From Pseudomonas putida (GTDB taxonomy: Bacteria; Pseudomonadota; Gammaproteobacteria; Pseudomonadales; Pseudomonadaceae): a stretch of 64,000 nt of DNA. The notes below the pieces were generated by a model. It saw only the letters and a program-made list of their open reading frames with translations, was not told the DNA's origin and did no database searches. Positions 34,567-49,004 of the stretch are shown piece after piece; the first letter of the stretch is position 1; each line of letters opens with the position of its first letter. The position numbers were made by a program, and so were the translations under genes. The DNA lies in assembly GCF_028682175.1 (NCBI RefSeq), contig NZ_JANHKS010000017.1, forward strand, positions 1 through 64,000, written 5' to 3'.

Positions 34567-37170
34567 TCAACGCTTGTCTTCGACCTTCCAGGTGCCGCCG
34601 TCGTAGAACGCGCGCCAGCCGGTCGGCTTGCCGTCCACTTCGGTCTGCACATATTGCTCCTTGGACTTGCGGCTGTAACGGATCACTGCCGGACGGCCAT
34701 CAGGATCCTTGGCCGGCGCTTCGCACAGGAAGTGGTACTTCGGATCGATCTCGGACTTGTGCGGCACGATTTCCAGCACCAGCGGCGCACGGGTCTCGCG
34801 GTTTTTCGGGAACTGGCTGGCCGCCAGGAACAGACCCGAGGCACCGTCACGCAGGATGTAGGTGTCGTCGACCTTCTCGCACTTGAGTTCCGGCATCTTC
34901 ACCGGGTCCATTTTCGGCGGTGCAGCTTCGCCGTTCTTCAGCAGCTTGCGGGTGTTCTTGCAGTTGGTGCAGCCGAAGAACTTGCCGAAGCGGCCAGTCT
35001 TGAGCTGCATCTCGCCGCCACACTTGTCGCACTCCACGCTCGGGCCTTCGTAGCCCTTGATGCGATAGGTGCCCTCTTCGATCTCGTAGCCTGCGCAGTC
35101 CGGGTTGTTGCCGCAGATGTGCAGTTTGCGCTTCTCGTCGAGCAGGTAGGCGTCCATCGCGGTGCTGCAGATCGGGCAGCGATGCTTGCCACGCAACACG
35201 CGCGATTCCGATTCACCCTCGTCGTCCTCGGCGATTTCGTCGCCCGGCGTCAGGTTGACGGTGGCCTTGCAGCGTTCCTTGGGCGGCAGGCTGTAGCCCG
35301 AGCAACCGAGGAATACGCCCGTGGACGCGGTACGAATCTGCATCGGACGGCCGCAGACCTTGCAAGGGATGTCGGTCATCACCGGCTCGTTGGCACGCAT
35401 GCCGCTGCCGGTCGCTTCGGCCACTTCGAGTTTCTTCTTGAAGTCGCCGTAGAACTCGTCGAGCACGTTTTTCCAGTCACGCTCGCCCTGAGCCACGTCG
35501 TCGAGGTTCTCTTCCATGCCGGCGGTGAAGCCGTAGTCCATCAGGTTCGAGAAGCTCTCGGACAGGCGCTCGGTAACGATGTCGCCCATCTTTTCCGAGT
35601 AGAAACGACGGTTGTGCAGCGCCACGTAGCCACGGTCCTGGATGGTCGAGATGATCGCAGCGTAGGTCGAAGGACGACCGATCCCGCGTTTTTCCATCTC
35701 CTTGACCAGGCTCGCTTCGGAGTAGCGCGCCGGCGGCTTGGTGAAGTGCTGGGTCGGGTCGAGCTTGATCAGCTTCATGCTGTCGCCCTGAGCCATGTCC
35801 GGCAGCACGTCGTCGTCGCCCGGCTTGCTCATCTGTGGCAGCACACGGGTGTAACCGTCGAACTTGAGGATGCGGCCCTTGGCGCGCAGCTCGAAGTCGC
35901 CGGCGGTGACGCTGACAGTGGTAGACAGGTATTGCGCAGGCGGCATCTGGCAGGCCACGAACTGGCGCCAGATCAGCTCGTACAGGCGCTCGGCGTCACG
36001 CTCCATGCCCGACAGCTTGCTCGGGTGGGTGTTGACGTCGGAAGGACGAATCGCTTCGTGAGCCTCTTGTGCCCCTTCCTTGCTGCTGTAGACGTTCGGC
36101 GAGTCGGGCAGGTATTTTTTGCCGAACTCGCTTTCGATGTAGGTGCGAGCCATGGCCACTGCGTCCGCCGACAGGTTGGTCGAGTCGGTACGCATATAGG
36201 TGATGTAACCCGCTTCGTAAAGACGCTGGGCCATCATCATGGTTTTCTTCACGCCGTAGCCCAGACGGTTACTGGCCGCCTGCTGCAGGGTGGAGGTGAT
36301 GAACGGCGCCGACGGCTTGCTGCTGGTCGGCTTGTCTTCGCGCTTGGCGATGCTGTAGGCCGAAACCTTGAGCTTCTCCAGCGCCGCCATGGCCTGGGCT
36401 TCGTTCAGCGGCTTGAAGGCCTCGCCTTTCTCGCGGGCCACTTCGAAGCGCACCTTGGCGCCCTTGGCGGTCCCCAGGTCAGCGTGCACTTCCCAGTATT
36501 CTTCAGGGTTGAAGGCACGGATCTCACGCTCGCGCTCAACCACCAGCTTCACCGCAACCGACTGCACCCGGCCGGCCGACAGGCCACGGGCGATCTTCTG
36601 CCACAGCAGCGGCGAGACCATGTAACCCACGACGCGGTCCAGGAACCGGCGCGCCTGCTGGGCATTGACGCGGTCGATGTCCAGTTCGCCCGGCTGGGAG
36701 AACGCTTCCTGGATGGCTTTCTTGGTGATCTCGTTGAACACCACGCGCTTGTAGCGATCGTCGTCACCACCGATGGCTTCGCGCAGGTGCCAGGCGATGG
36801 CTTCCCCCTCGCGGTCCAAGTCCGTTGCCAGGTAGATGGTGTCGGCATCCTTGGCCAGGCGGCGCAGCTCCTCGATCACCTTTTCCTTGCCAGGCAGGAT
36901 CTCGTACTTGGCTTTCCAGCCATGATCGGGATCGACGCCCATGCGGGCCACGAGCTGGCGCTTGGCCTTTTCCTTGGGCGACAGCGCAGGCGCTTCGGCC
37001 GCTGCCTTGCCGCGCTTGGCAGCAGGCTCTTTGGCGGCGCTCGCCGAACCGCTGGTGGGCAGGTCTCGGATATGGCCGATACTCGACTTCACCACGTACT
37101 GGCTGCCCAGATACTTGTTGATGGTCTTGGCCTTAGCCGGGGATTCCACAATGACCAGCGATTTGCCCAT
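34567..37170 (-). CDS. topA: DNA topoisomerase I (type IA)
   Basis: An 867-residue enzyme that relaxes negative supercoils. The TOPRIM domain opens the protein ([10 protein letters not shown]; metal residues Asp117, Asp119 and Glu121 in TDLDREGEA). The active-site Tyr325 is in [10 protein letters not shown]. Three C-terminal zinc ribbons follow ([17 protein letters not shown] and CDKCGGEM, each with a second Cys pair). A basic insertion with many Ala/Lys at residues 40-70 replaces the shorter E. coli loop. A near-consensus promoter lies 57-85 bases upstream. Confidence 0.97.
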   Translation of the reverse strand: MGKSLVIVESPAKAKTINKYLGSQYVVKSSIGHIRDLPTSGSASAAKEPAAKRGKAAAEAPALSPKEKAKRQLVARMGVDPDHGWKAKYEILPGKEKVIEELRRLAKDADTIYLATDLDREGEAIAWHLREAIGGDDDRYKRVVFNEITKKAIQEAFSQPGELDIDRVNAQQARRFLDRVVGYMVSPLLWQKIARGLSAGRVQSVAVKLVVEREREIRAFNPEEYWEVHADLGTAKGAKVRFEVAREKGEAFKPLNEAQAMAALEKLKVSAYSIAKREDKPTSSKPSAPFITSTLQQAASNRLGYGVKKTMMMAQRLYEAGYITYMRTDSTNLSADAVAMARTYIESEFGKKYLPDSPNVYSSKEGAQEAHEAIRPSDVNTHPSKLSGMERDAERLYELIWRQFVACQMPPAQYLSTTVSVTAGDFELRAKGRILKFDGYTRVLPQMSKPGDDDVLPDMAQGDSMKLIKLDPTQHFTKPPARYSEASLVKEMEKRGIGRPSTYAAIISTIQDRGYVALHNRRFYSEKMGDIVTERLSESFSNLMDYGFTAGMEENLDDVAQGERDWKNVLDEFYGDFKKKLEVAEATGSGMRANEPVMTDIPCKVCGRPMQIRTASTGVFLGCSGYSLPPKERCKATVNLTPGDEIAEDDEGESESRVLRGKHRCPICSTAMDAYLLDEKRKLHICGNNPDCAGYEIEEGTYRIKGYEGPSVECDKCGGEMQLKTGRFGKFFGCTNCKNTRKLLKNGEAAPPKMDPVKMPELKCEKVDDTYILRDGASGLFLAASQFPKNRETRAPLVLEIVPHKSEIDPKYHFLCEAPAKDPDGRPAVIRYSRKSKEQYVQTEVDGKPTGWRAFYDGGTWKVEDKR

Positions 37171-37226
37171 GGATCGGAAAATTCCTAATGCGAGAAAAAA
37201 AGACGTTGGAGCCTCAGAGGCCCCGC

Positions 37227-37255
37227 TATATATAGTGGCTACAAGGTGAGGTCAA
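37227..37255 (-). promoter_or_regulatory. Sigma-70 promoter of topA
   Basis: On the minus strand a -35 TTGACC is followed after exactly 17 bases by -10 TATATA, ending 57 bases before the topA start. The AT-rich -10 and a GC-rich discriminator are compatible with supercoiling-sensitive control known for topA genes. Confidence 0.7.
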
Positions 37256-37280
37256 GCACAGGCTACTGCAAGGCCTTGCC

Positions 37281-37517
37281 TCATGACCTCGGAAAAAGGT
37301 CAGGTTCGGCCGTGACCAAAGCAAAGCGCGGCACTTGCTCCCCGTCAACCTCGACCGACTCCAGAAACATGCTCAAGGGACGTACCCAGAGGCCGTATTC
37401 GCCATACAGCGCTTGGTAGAACACGACTTCCTCTTCAGTCTCCGAATGCTTCGCGACACCGAAAACACGGTACTCGGGGCCTTTGTAGTGACGGTAGAGA
37501 CCTGGTTGTAGCTGCAT
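37281..37517 (-). CDS. DUF1653 domain protein
   Basis: A 78-residue protein made of a single DUF1653 domain, with the pattern LQPGLYRHYKGPEYRVFGVAKHSE, VVFYQALYGEYGLWVRPLSMF and a closing PRF motif. The domain occurs in small bacterial proteins of unknown function, probably a small beta barrel. ATG at 37517 has GAGG upstream, which decides it over a start 13 codons earlier. It lies between topA and fadA, as in related Pseudomonas genomes. Confidence 0.88.
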   Translation of the reverse strand: MQLQPGLYRHYKGPEYRVFGVAKHSETEEEVVFYQALYGEYGLWVRPLSMFLESVEVDGEQVPRFALVTAEPDLFPRS

Positions 37518-37580
37518 GCTGCGAACCTCAGGTAATGACCCGAAAAAAACTTTCAAAAAACGTTTCGTAAAAAATACAAA

Positions 37581-37603
37581 AGCCGGGGCACCTGGCCCCG
37601 GCT
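37581..37603 (-). terminator. Intrinsic terminator of fadBA
   Basis: A perfect 9-base GC-rich stem (AGCCGGGGC with GCCCCGGCT) has a 5-base loop; on the minus strand it is followed by TTTTGTATTTTTT. It lies just past the fadA stop codon. Confidence 0.88.
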
Positions 37604-37619
37604 TGCAACCTCACACCGC

Positions 37620-40966
<3,347 letters not shown>

Positions 40967-41123
40967 CAACTGATCTCCACGATATGGAAGCTGAACAATA
41001 CGCGTCAGACGCTGAAATCCGGCAAAAAACACGACGTTTCCGTCGGTGCGACCACCAAAAGCCAGGTACCCCGTCGACACGATTCGGGCGTCTGTAAGAG
41101 CGTTCCTACGGCAAACGCTCAAT

Positions 41124-41139
41124 TCATACGGCCGTTTGA
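41124..41139. promoter_or_regulatory. PsrA-like operator upstream of fadB
   Basis: TCATACGGCCGTTTGA is a palindrome with seven of eight pairs. It contains CATAC-N4-GTTTG, one change from the PsrA consensus. Its position fits known repression of fadBA by PsrA. Confidence 0.55.
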
Positions 41140-41502
41140 TTTGGGTGCGCCTACCTTCTGCCATATTCCAGCAATTGTCAATTCGCCAGACAGCGGGCAT
41201 AAGCGGCAAATCACAGGCAAAAGACACATTTGATAAACAAGCATTCAGAAAAATGATTGCGTTCAATGTTTGCAGACGTGACTAAACGCCGGAAGCGACG
41301 ACCGGCGCGCAATTCTGGAAAAAATCTGGAGGGCCGCAGCAGACAAATGCACCAATAACGTCTACATTCAGCGCACTGCGCCTCAAGACGGGTCATTTTT
41401 GCGAAAGAGTGTGAAGCAAATCTGATCAGCAGCAGCGGCCTTGCACCGCTTCTGCACCGCGATCGGGGCACCCGGAATTATCGGCCTGCCTGGCCAAACC
41501 CC

Positions 41503-41528
41503 AGCCCGATGTTGTTATCGGGCTTTTT
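41503..41528 (+). terminator. Intrinsic terminator not linked to an annotated gene
   Basis: Stem AGCCCGAT with ATCGGGCT, 6-base loop GTTGTT, then TTTTT. It faces the plus strand, but both neighbouring genes are on the minus strand, so it probably ends an unannotated plus-strand RNA. Confidence 0.75.
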
Positions 41529-41557
41529 AATGCCTGCGATTTGTGTCGCGCAACCTG

Positions 41558-41995
41558 TCAGGCCAGCGCTTTCAACACCGCGGCAATGCGCTGCAACACT
41601 TCTGTTTCACCCTTCTCGGCCCAGTACAGGGCGATCAACTGCTTGCCTGCCTCGACCTTGTAGACGTCGCCGGGCAGCGTGCGCAGATGGGCCAGCAATT
41701 GCATATCCGCACAGGGCTCGCGCCATTGATTGACCCACTCCCCCGGCGTCATTTGCCAGTAGACCCAGCTGTCGGGCTCACGGCTCGAACGGGGCCGATG
41801 GTACTGCGCACAGGGGCTTGGCGGCTCCGTAGGCAGCCAGTGCGGCCACTCCTGGGGGATCAGTTGCATGGCCAGCCCCATGCGCCGCGCTTCCATGCGC
41901 ATGGCCATCCGGCCGCTCTGGGAACGGGACGGTCGCAGCCAGACCAGAGGGCTTAAAACGACAGCAACGATTGACAGCACTATCCACACCGTCAT
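41558..41995 (-). CDS. Conserved hypothetical protein with one membrane anchor
   Basis: A 145-residue protein with an N-terminal membrane segment (TVWIVLSIVAVVLSPLVWL, residues 2-20) and a basic then mixed soluble part containing Trp-rich motifs (EWPHWLPTEPP, WVYWQMTPGEWVNQW). No family is recognised. The ATG at 41995 is chosen because it starts the hydrophobic segment directly. Between fadB and the universal stress gene it matches the position of a P. aeruginosa hypothetical gene. The soluble part may face the periplasm or cytoplasm. Confidence 0.72.
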   Translation of the reverse strand: MTVWIVLSIVAVVLSPLVWLRPSRSQSGRMAMRMEARRMGLAMQLIPQEWPHWLPTEPPSPCAQYHRPRSSREPDSWVYWQMTPGEWVNQWREPCADMQLLAHLRTLPGDVYKVEAGKQLIALYWAEKGETEVLQRIAAVLKALA

Positions 41996-42105
41996 ATGTC
42001 TATGCCCCTGTCGCGGGGAGCGACGTGGAAAAAACAACGGCGTGCCATGAGGCGCGTGAAAAGAGCCATAATTAAAACCATCGCAAACCTCAGAAGGAAC
42101 ATCCC

Positions 42106-42549
42106 ATGTCCTATGAACATATTCTGGTAGCCGTGGACCTCACTGAAGAGTGCGATCCGGTCATCAAGAAAGCCATCAAACTGGCGGTTGCCAGCGGCGC
42201 CAAGCTGTCTCTGGTGCACATCGTCGAACCCATGGCGATGGCCTTCGGTGGCGACGTCCCCATGGATCTTTCGCAACTGCAACAGCAGCAGTTCGACCAG
42301 GCCAAGGAAAAGCTCGAAGCCCTGAAACTCAAATACCCTGACGTGCACACCGGCGACAGCCACCTCACCTACGGCCAGCCACGCCAGGAAATCCATCAAC
42401 TGGCCAAGCAGCACCATGTCGACCTGATCGTGGTTGGCAGCCATGGCCGTCACGGCCTGTCGCTGCTGCTGGGCTCCACCGCCAATGACGTCCTGCACGG
42501 CGCGCCGTGCGATGTGCTGGCGGTGCGCCTGGTCAAGCGCGTGGAGTAA
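42106..42549 (+). CDS. Universal stress protein (UspA family)
   Basis: A 147-residue single-domain Usp protein. The N-terminal strand YEHILVAVDLTEE and the C-terminal ATP-loop pattern VVGSHGRHGLSLLLGST (G-x2-G-x9-G-S/T) are both present, so it likely belongs to the ATP-binding UspFG-like class. It forms dimers in the cytoplasm and is usually induced by growth arrest or low oxygen. GAAGGAA precedes the ATG. It ends in a REP pair and a bidirectional terminator. Confidence 0.92.
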   Translation: MSYEHILVAVDLTEECDPVIKKAIKLAVASGAKLSLVHIVEPMAMAFGGDVPMDLSQLQQQQFDQAKEKLEALKLKYPDVHTGDSHLTYGQPRQEIHQLAKQHHVDLIVVGSHGRHGLSLLLGSTANDVLHGAPCDVLAVRLVKRVE

Positions 42550-42562
42550 CCTGTTTGCCCTC

Positions 42563-42643
42563 GTAGCAGTCCGGCTTGCCGGCGACAACGATCCTCAGGA
42601 CGCCGACGCCGGCAAGCGGAGCGCCGCCCGGCCGGACTGCTAC
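42563..42643. repeat. REPIN with an expanded right arm
   Basis: The left unit starts GTAGCAGTCCGGCTTGCCGGCG; the right unit carries extra bases between GCCGGCAAGC and CCGGACTGCTAC, making it unequal. It lies just past the universal stress gene. Confidence 0.75.
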
Positions 42644-42662
42644 ATTGCTGAGCTATCGCAAC

Positions 42663-42699
42663 AAAAAGCCCGAGCCCTTTAGGGGGATCGGGCTTTTTT
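42663..42699. terminator. Bidirectional terminator between the usp and uup genes
   Basis: Arms AAAAAGCCCGA and TCGGGCTTTTT enclose a second small stem (CCC-TTTA-GGG). A-run on the left and T-run on the right allow termination of both convergent genes. Confidence 0.9.
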
Positions 42700-42716
42700 A
42701 TTGCTGCGCGCGAGCG

Positions 42717-44636
<1,920 letters not shown>

Positions 44637-44718
44637 GAGCTTCTCCAAAAACCGGGCGCGCATTCTACCTGAGATGGAGGGGTGATTGGGCGGGATTCGA
44701 TGATGGGTTTGGGGGTAG

Positions 44719-44958
44719 GCTTGGAATCGGTACTTTGATGCCCTGCGGGCCTGATCGCGAGCAAGCTCACTCCTACATCTTTTGCAACGTACCATCGCCT
44801 GATAGACCGTGTTGCTAGCCCCGGCGCCCGGCGCGAGGTCTCCGGCATTTCACGAAGACTGCGCACTCGGTCCATCAGAATGCGGCACGTTGCAACAAAT
44901 GTAGGAGTGAGCTTGCTCGCGATAAGGCCCAAAGGGCATCAGAGTAAGAATCCCAACC
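44719..44958. repeat. Long inverted repeat (75-base arms, about 90-base loop)
   Basis: The left arm (44719-44793) and the right arm (44884-44958) are inverted copies with roughly 80 percent identity by eye. They include a REP core (CGCGAGCAAGCTCACTCCTAC) but extend well beyond it on both sides. It lies between divergent uup and slt. No open frame fits in the loop. Confidence 0.8.
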
Positions 44959-45093
44959 CATCACCTCATCCACACCCCCCAACTGCAAGCAATTGTTTCC
45001 ACACCCCACCCTTCAACACCTTTGCCCTTCAACCCACGCTGGCAAAAGGCTAAGCTAGCGGCACTTTTCACGGTTCATCTGCACGGAAGTCTC

Positions 45094-47022
45094 ATGCGCA
45101 GTCGTTTGTTCAGCCTTTTGTCCTGCCTGCTTCTGTCGGCCACCGCAGCCCAGTCTGTCCACGCGGTGGATCTTGCGACCCAACGCCAGTACTACGATCA
45201 AGCCAAACGTGCCCTGGCCAAGGGCGATGCCGGTCCGTACCGCATGTACGGCGCGGCGCTGGCCGATTACCCGCTGGAGCCTTACCTGGCCTATGACGAA
45301 CTCACCGCGCGCCTGAACAGCGCCAGCAACGAGGAAGTCGAACGGTTCCTGGCCGAACACGGTGACCTGCCCCAGGCCAACTTCATGAAGTTGCGCTGGC
45401 TGCGCCTGCTGGCGTCCCGGGGTGACTGGCAGCCCTTCGTCAAGTACTACGACCCGAAACTCAATTTCGTCGAACTGGACTGCCTCAACGGCAGCTACCA
45501 ACTCAGTCACAACCTGCGCTCGGAAGGCTACGCCAACGCCGAGCGCATCTGGATGACCGGCAAGACCCTGCCAACCGCCTGCGACACCTTCTTCACCCAG
45601 TGGGCGGTAGAGGGCCAGTTGACCGAGCAGAAACGCTGGCAGCGCGCCAAGCTGGCCGCCCAGGCACGCAACTACGCGCTGGCCAACCAACTGGTCAACA
45701 GCATGACCACCCTTGCGCCTCAGGGTCGCCTGCTGATCGCCGTCGCGCAAAAACCCGAAATGGTCAACAACCAGGCCCAGTTCCTGCCGGCTGACGAGGC
45801 CATGTCCGACGTGGTCGGCCTGGGCCTGCGCCGCCTGGCCAAACAGGACCCGCAGCGGGCGATGGAACTGCTCGACAGCTACTCGCCCGTGCTGCGTTTC
45901 TCCCATGAAGAGCAGGTGCAGATCGCCAAGGAAATCGGCCTGACCCTCGCCCGCAGCTACGATGACCGTGCCCTGGGCCTGATGACCAAGTACGACCCGG
46001 ACCTGCGCGACAACACCGTCACCGAATGGCGCCTGCGCCTGTTGCTGCGCCTGGGCCGTTGGGGCGATGCCTACGAACTGACCCGGCGCCTGCCCCAGGA
46101 CCTGGCCACCACCAACCGCTGGCGCTATTGGCAGGCTCGCTCCCTGGAGCTGTCGCAGCCCAACAACCCGCAGTTGCCGGCGCTGTACAAGGCCGTGTCC
46201 CGGGAGCGTGATTTCTACGGTTTCCTCGCCGCCGACCGTACCCAGACGCCGTACATGCTCAACAACAAGCCGTTGATGCTCAGCCAGGCCACCATCAACA
46301 AGGTGCGCAATACACCGGGCGTGCGCCGTGCGCTGGAGTTCTACGAGCGTGGCGAAGTGGTCAATGGCCGTCGCGAGTGGTATCACGTGACACGCCGTTT
46401 CACCCGTGACGAGATGGTCGCCCAGGCCAAGCTGGCCTACGACATGCGCTGGTACTTCCCGGCCATTCGCACCATCAGCCAGGCGCAGTACTGGGACGAC
46501 CTGGACATCCGCTTCCCGATGGCCCACCGCGATACCCTGGTGCGCGAGGCGCAAGTGCGCGGCCTGCATTCGAGCTGGGTGTTCGCCATCACCCGTCAGG
46601 AAAGCGCCTTCATGGACGACGCCCGTTCAGGTGTCGGCGCAAGCGGTCTGATGCAGCTGATGCCGGCCACAGCCAAGGAAACTGCGCGCAAGTTCAGCAT
46701 CCCGCTGGCCTCCCCGGCGCAGGTGCTGGATCCGGACAAGAACATCCAGTTGGGTGCGGCGTACCTGAGCCAGGTCCATGCGCAGTTCAACGGCAACCGG
46801 GTACTCGCCTCGGCCGCCTACAACGCCGGCCCCGGCCGCGTGCGGCAGTGGCTCAAGGGCGCCAACCACCTGGCGTTCGATGTCTGGGTCGAGAGCATCC
46901 CGTTCGACGAAACCCGCCAGTACGTGCAGAACGTGCTGTCGTATGCAGTGATCTACGGGCAGAAACTCAACGCGCCACAGCCGCTGGTTGACTGGCACGA
47001 GCGTTTTTTCGACGATTTGTAA
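45094..47022 (+). CDS. slt: Soluble lytic murein transglycosylase Slt
   Basis: A 642-residue periplasmic enzyme that cleaves peptidoglycan glycan strands, forming 1,6-anhydro-muropeptides. It has a signal peptide (ending about SVHA, residue 23), a long helical U-ring domain, and a C-terminal lysozyme-like domain with catalytic Glu503 in TRQESAF followed by GLMQLMPATA and AAYNAGPGRVRQW. The start ATG at 45094 puts the signal at the N-terminus. NagZ, upstream in the window, would act on its products during recycling. Confidence 0.95.
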   Translation: MRSRLFSLLSCLLLSATAAQSVHAVDLATQRQYYDQAKRALAKGDAGPYRMYGAALADYPLEPYLAYDELTARLNSASNEEVERFLAEHGDLPQANFMKLRWLRLLASRGDWQPFVKYYDPKLNFVELDCLNGSYQLSHNLRSEGYANAERIWMTGKTLPTACDTFFTQWAVEGQLTEQKRWQRAKLAAQARNYALANQLVNSMTTLAPQGRLLIAVAQKPEMVNNQAQFLPADEAMSDVVGLGLRRLAKQDPQRAMELLDSYSPVLRFSHEEQVQIAKEIGLTLARSYDDRALGLMTKYDPDLRDNTVTEWRLRLLLRLGRWGDAYELTRRLPQDLATTNRWRYWQARSLELSQPNNPQLPALYKAVSRERDFYGFLAADRTQTPYMLNNKPLMLSQATINKVRNTPGVRRALEFYERGEVVNGRREWYHVTRRFTRDEMVAQAKLAYDMRWYFPAIRTISQAQYWDDLDIRFPMAHRDTLVREAQVRGLHSSWVFAITRQESAFMDDARSGVGASGLMQLMPATAKETARKFSIPLASPAQVLDPDKNIQLGAAYLSQVHAQFNGNRVLASAAYNAGPGRVRQWLKGANHLAFDVWVESIPFDETRQYVQNVLSYAVIYGQKLNAPQPLVDWHERFFDDL

Positions 47023-47030
47023 CGTCACTC

Positions 47031-47120
47031 TGTGGGAGCGGGCTAGCCCGCGAAAGCGATGGGTCAGACAACATCGCGGCGCAAGCCTCTCCCTCTTCGC
47101 GGGCTAGCCCGCTCCCACAG
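47031..47120. repeat. REPIN (GTGGGAGCGGGCTAGCCCGCG family)
   Basis: Inverted pair with GCGGGCTAGCCCGC cores and flanking TGTGGGAG/CTCCCACA, between the convergent slt and MOSC genes. The TAG in the core distinguishes this pair from the one at 4384. Confidence 0.85.
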
Positions 47121-47147
47121 ATGTTGGGCGCAAGCCAGGGACGTCAG

Positions 47148-47957
47148 CTACTCCAACACCTCAACCGGCATCCCCACCTCGAGCGTGCCGGGCCCGTCAT
47201 TGACCATGTTCTGCCCAAACCACACCTCGCCCTCTTTCTCCCGATAGGTCTTGAGCGTGCTCAGCGGCTCACGGTCCTCGCTGCGCGCACCGGTGGCCGG
47301 GTCGATGGTGGTGAGGATGCAGCGCGAGCAGCCCTTGAGCAGACGAAACTCCATGTCACCGATGCGAATGCGTTTCCAGCCGTCTTCGGCGAAAGCTTCG
47401 CTGCCCTCGACCACCAGGTTCGGACGGAAACGCAGCATCTCCTGAGGTCGGCCGATTTTCGCCGACAGGTCGTCCAGCGAAGCCTGACCAATCAGCAGCA
47501 GCGGAAAACCATCGGCAAAGCCGACCTTGTCATCCACAGTGCCATAGCCTGAGGGCAGCCAGCGCGCACGTGCGTGGGGGATGTGCACCATGCGGGTCGG
47601 CTTGCCGATGAACTCGCTGACCCACTGCGCCGCTTCATCGCCGGCATCGGGCACGCGCAGGGTGTCGCGCCAGACGGTGACGCCGCGCAGGTTGGCCTCG
47701 ACGTCGTCAGGCAGCGCGACGTCCAGTGGCGAGGTGCCCGGGGCCGAGAGGGTCACCCCGCCCCGAGCATTCCACAACACCGACAGCTGCGACATGTGCG
47801 GCAAGGCGCGCTGGGTGAAGAAGCGGCCAGTGGCTTCATCCACGAGCATCCAGCGTCGATCCCCGCTCAACCCCAGCTCGTCGAAACTGGCCTGTTGCAG
47901 AGGCTCCGCCTTGCAGGATTTGAGGGGATACCGATAGAGCGCGCTAAGGTGCAGCAT
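47148..47957 (-). CDS. MOSC-domain protein (YcbX-like)
   Basis: A 269-residue cytoplasmic protein with an N-terminal MOSC_N barrel (LYRYPLKSCKAEPL) and a MOSC domain carrying the conserved Cys of the molybdenum-cofactor site in KGCSRCILTTIDP. Such proteins (YcbX in E. coli) reduce N-hydroxylated bases and other N-oxides using molybdenum cofactor. The ferredoxin domain of YcbX is absent, which explains the shorter length. No electron donor gene is adjacent. Confidence 0.9.
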   Translation of the reverse strand: MLHLSALYRYPLKSCKAEPLQQASFDELGLSGDRRWMLVDEATGRFFTQRALPHMSQLSVLWNARGGVTLSAPGTSPLDVALPDDVEANLRGVTVWRDTLRVPDAGDEAAQWVSEFIGKPTRMVHIPHARARWLPSGYGTVDDKVGFADGFPLLLIGQASLDDLSAKIGRPQEMLRFRPNLVVEGSEAFAEDGWKRIRIGDMEFRLLKGCSRCILTTIDPATGARSEDREPLSTLKTYREKEGEVWFGQNMVNDGPGTLEVGMPVEVLE

Positions 47958-48033
47958 GAAAGCGTCCTTGAAGTGACGAAGCGGGAAGCCCCCACTTTAT
48001 ACGAGCCATCACCTTCGCGAACGGTACAGATAC

Positions 48034-48061
48034 AAAAAAGCCCCTCCATACAGCGAGGGGC
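48034..48061 (-). terminator. Intrinsic terminator of cheV
   Basis: A 7-base stem (GCCCCTC with GAGGGGC) and 8-base loop; on the minus strand it ends in six T residues. It lies 17 bases past the cheV stop. Confidence 0.85.
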
Positions 48062-48077
48062 CTGAAACCCTGGTGAC

Positions 48078-49004
48078 TCAGTTGTCGAGCATCAGACGCT
48101 CGCGCACCACATCCACCAGCTTGTCCGGCTGGAACTTGGACAGGAAGTTGTCGCAGCCGACCTTCTTGACCATCGATTCGTTGAAGCTCCCCGACAACGA
48201 CGTATGCAGCACCACATAGAGTCCGCGCAGCCGCGGGTCGTTGCGAATCTCGGTGGTCAGGCGGTAACCGTCCATTTCCGGCATCTCGGCATCGGTGAAG
48301 ACCATCAGCAGCTTGTCGGTCACCACCTCGCCGCTGTCCGCCCAGCCCTTGAGCATGTTCAACGCCTTGAGGCCGTCACTGGCCACGTGCATTTTCACGC
48401 CCAACTGACCCAGCGTATCGCGCAACTGCGACAACGCCACATTGGAGTCATCGACCAGCAGGACTTCACGACCGCGAGCGCGCGCCAGCACCGGATCATC
48501 GAGCTTGTCGCGGGACACCTTGGCGCTGTAGGGCACGATCTCCGCGAGCACTTTCTCGACGTCGATGATTTCGACCAGTTGGTCGTCGACCTTGCTGATC
48601 GCCGTGAGGTAATGCTGGCGCCCGGCACTGCCCGGCGGCGGCAGGATCGCCTCCCAGTTCATGTTGACGATGCGGTCCACGCCGCCGACCAGGAACGCCT
48701 GGACCGAGCGGTTGTACTCGGTGACGATGATGGTGCTCGACGGGCCCGGAACCAGCGGGCGCATGCCGATCGCCTGGGACAGGTCGATCACCGGCAGCGT
48801 CTGGCCGCGCAGGTTGACCACGCCGCAGACGTACGGGTGGCGCTGCGGCATCAGGGTCAGCTTGGGCAGTTGCAGCACTTCCTGAACCTTGAACACGTTG
48901 ATCGCGAACAGTTGTCGACCTGCCAGGCGAAACATGAGAATTTCCAGGCGGTTCTCACCCACCAGCTGTGTACGTTGATCTACCGTGTCGAGAATGCCAG
49001 CCAT
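48078..49004 (-). CDS. cheV: Chemotaxis coupling protein CheV
   Basis: A 308-residue fusion of a CheW-like coupling domain (residues about 15-160, with FKVQEVLQLPKL and VVNLRGQTLPVIDL) and a C-terminal receiver (phospho-Asp in VFTDAEMPEMDG). It links chemoreceptors to CheA and adapts when phosphorylated. No receptor or CheA gene lies here, so it probably serves the main chemotaxis system encoded elsewhere. It is monocistronic with its own terminator. Confidence 0.94.
   Translation of the reverse strand: MAGILDTVDQRTQLVGENRLEILMFRLAGRQLFAINVFKVQEVLQLPKLTLMPQRHPYVCGVVNLRGQTLPVIDLSQAIGMRPLVPGPSSTIIVTEYNRSVQAFLVGGVDRIVNMNWEAILPPPGSAGRQHYLTAISKVDDQLVEIIDVEKVLAEIVPYSAKVSRDKLDDPVLARARGREVLLVDDSNVALSQLRDTLGQLGVKMHVASDGLKALNMLKGWADSGEVVTDKLLMVFTDAEMPEMDGYRLTTEIRNDPRLRGLYVVLHTSLSGSFNESMVKKVGCDNFLSKFQPDKLVDVVRERLMLDN

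Larger units (their letters stand above)
40967..41557. promoter_or_regulatory. Long intergenic region upstream of fadB
   Basis: 591 bases without a credible protein gene. It holds a near-perfect palindrome resembling a PsrA site (41124-41139) and, on the plus strand, a convincing intrinsic terminator at 41503-41528 that no annotated gene explains, hinting at a small RNA between about 41300 and 41528. Confidence 0.5.

Noticed and set aside
34435..37188. A 917-codon open frame antisense to topA
   Set aside because: Its product is Arg/His/Leu-rich with no domain, and it mirrors topA codon positions. High GC at third positions creates such antisense frames; topA itself has every expected motif.
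40967..41266. An N-terminal extension of FadB of about 100 residues
   Set aside because: The frame stays open, but FadB proteins are 715 residues, the ATG at 40966 has a ribosome site, and the extension contains a PsrA-like site.
41046..41285. A 79-codon frame in the fadB upstream region
   Set aside because: No ribosome site, random composition, and it crosses the likely regulatory palindrome.
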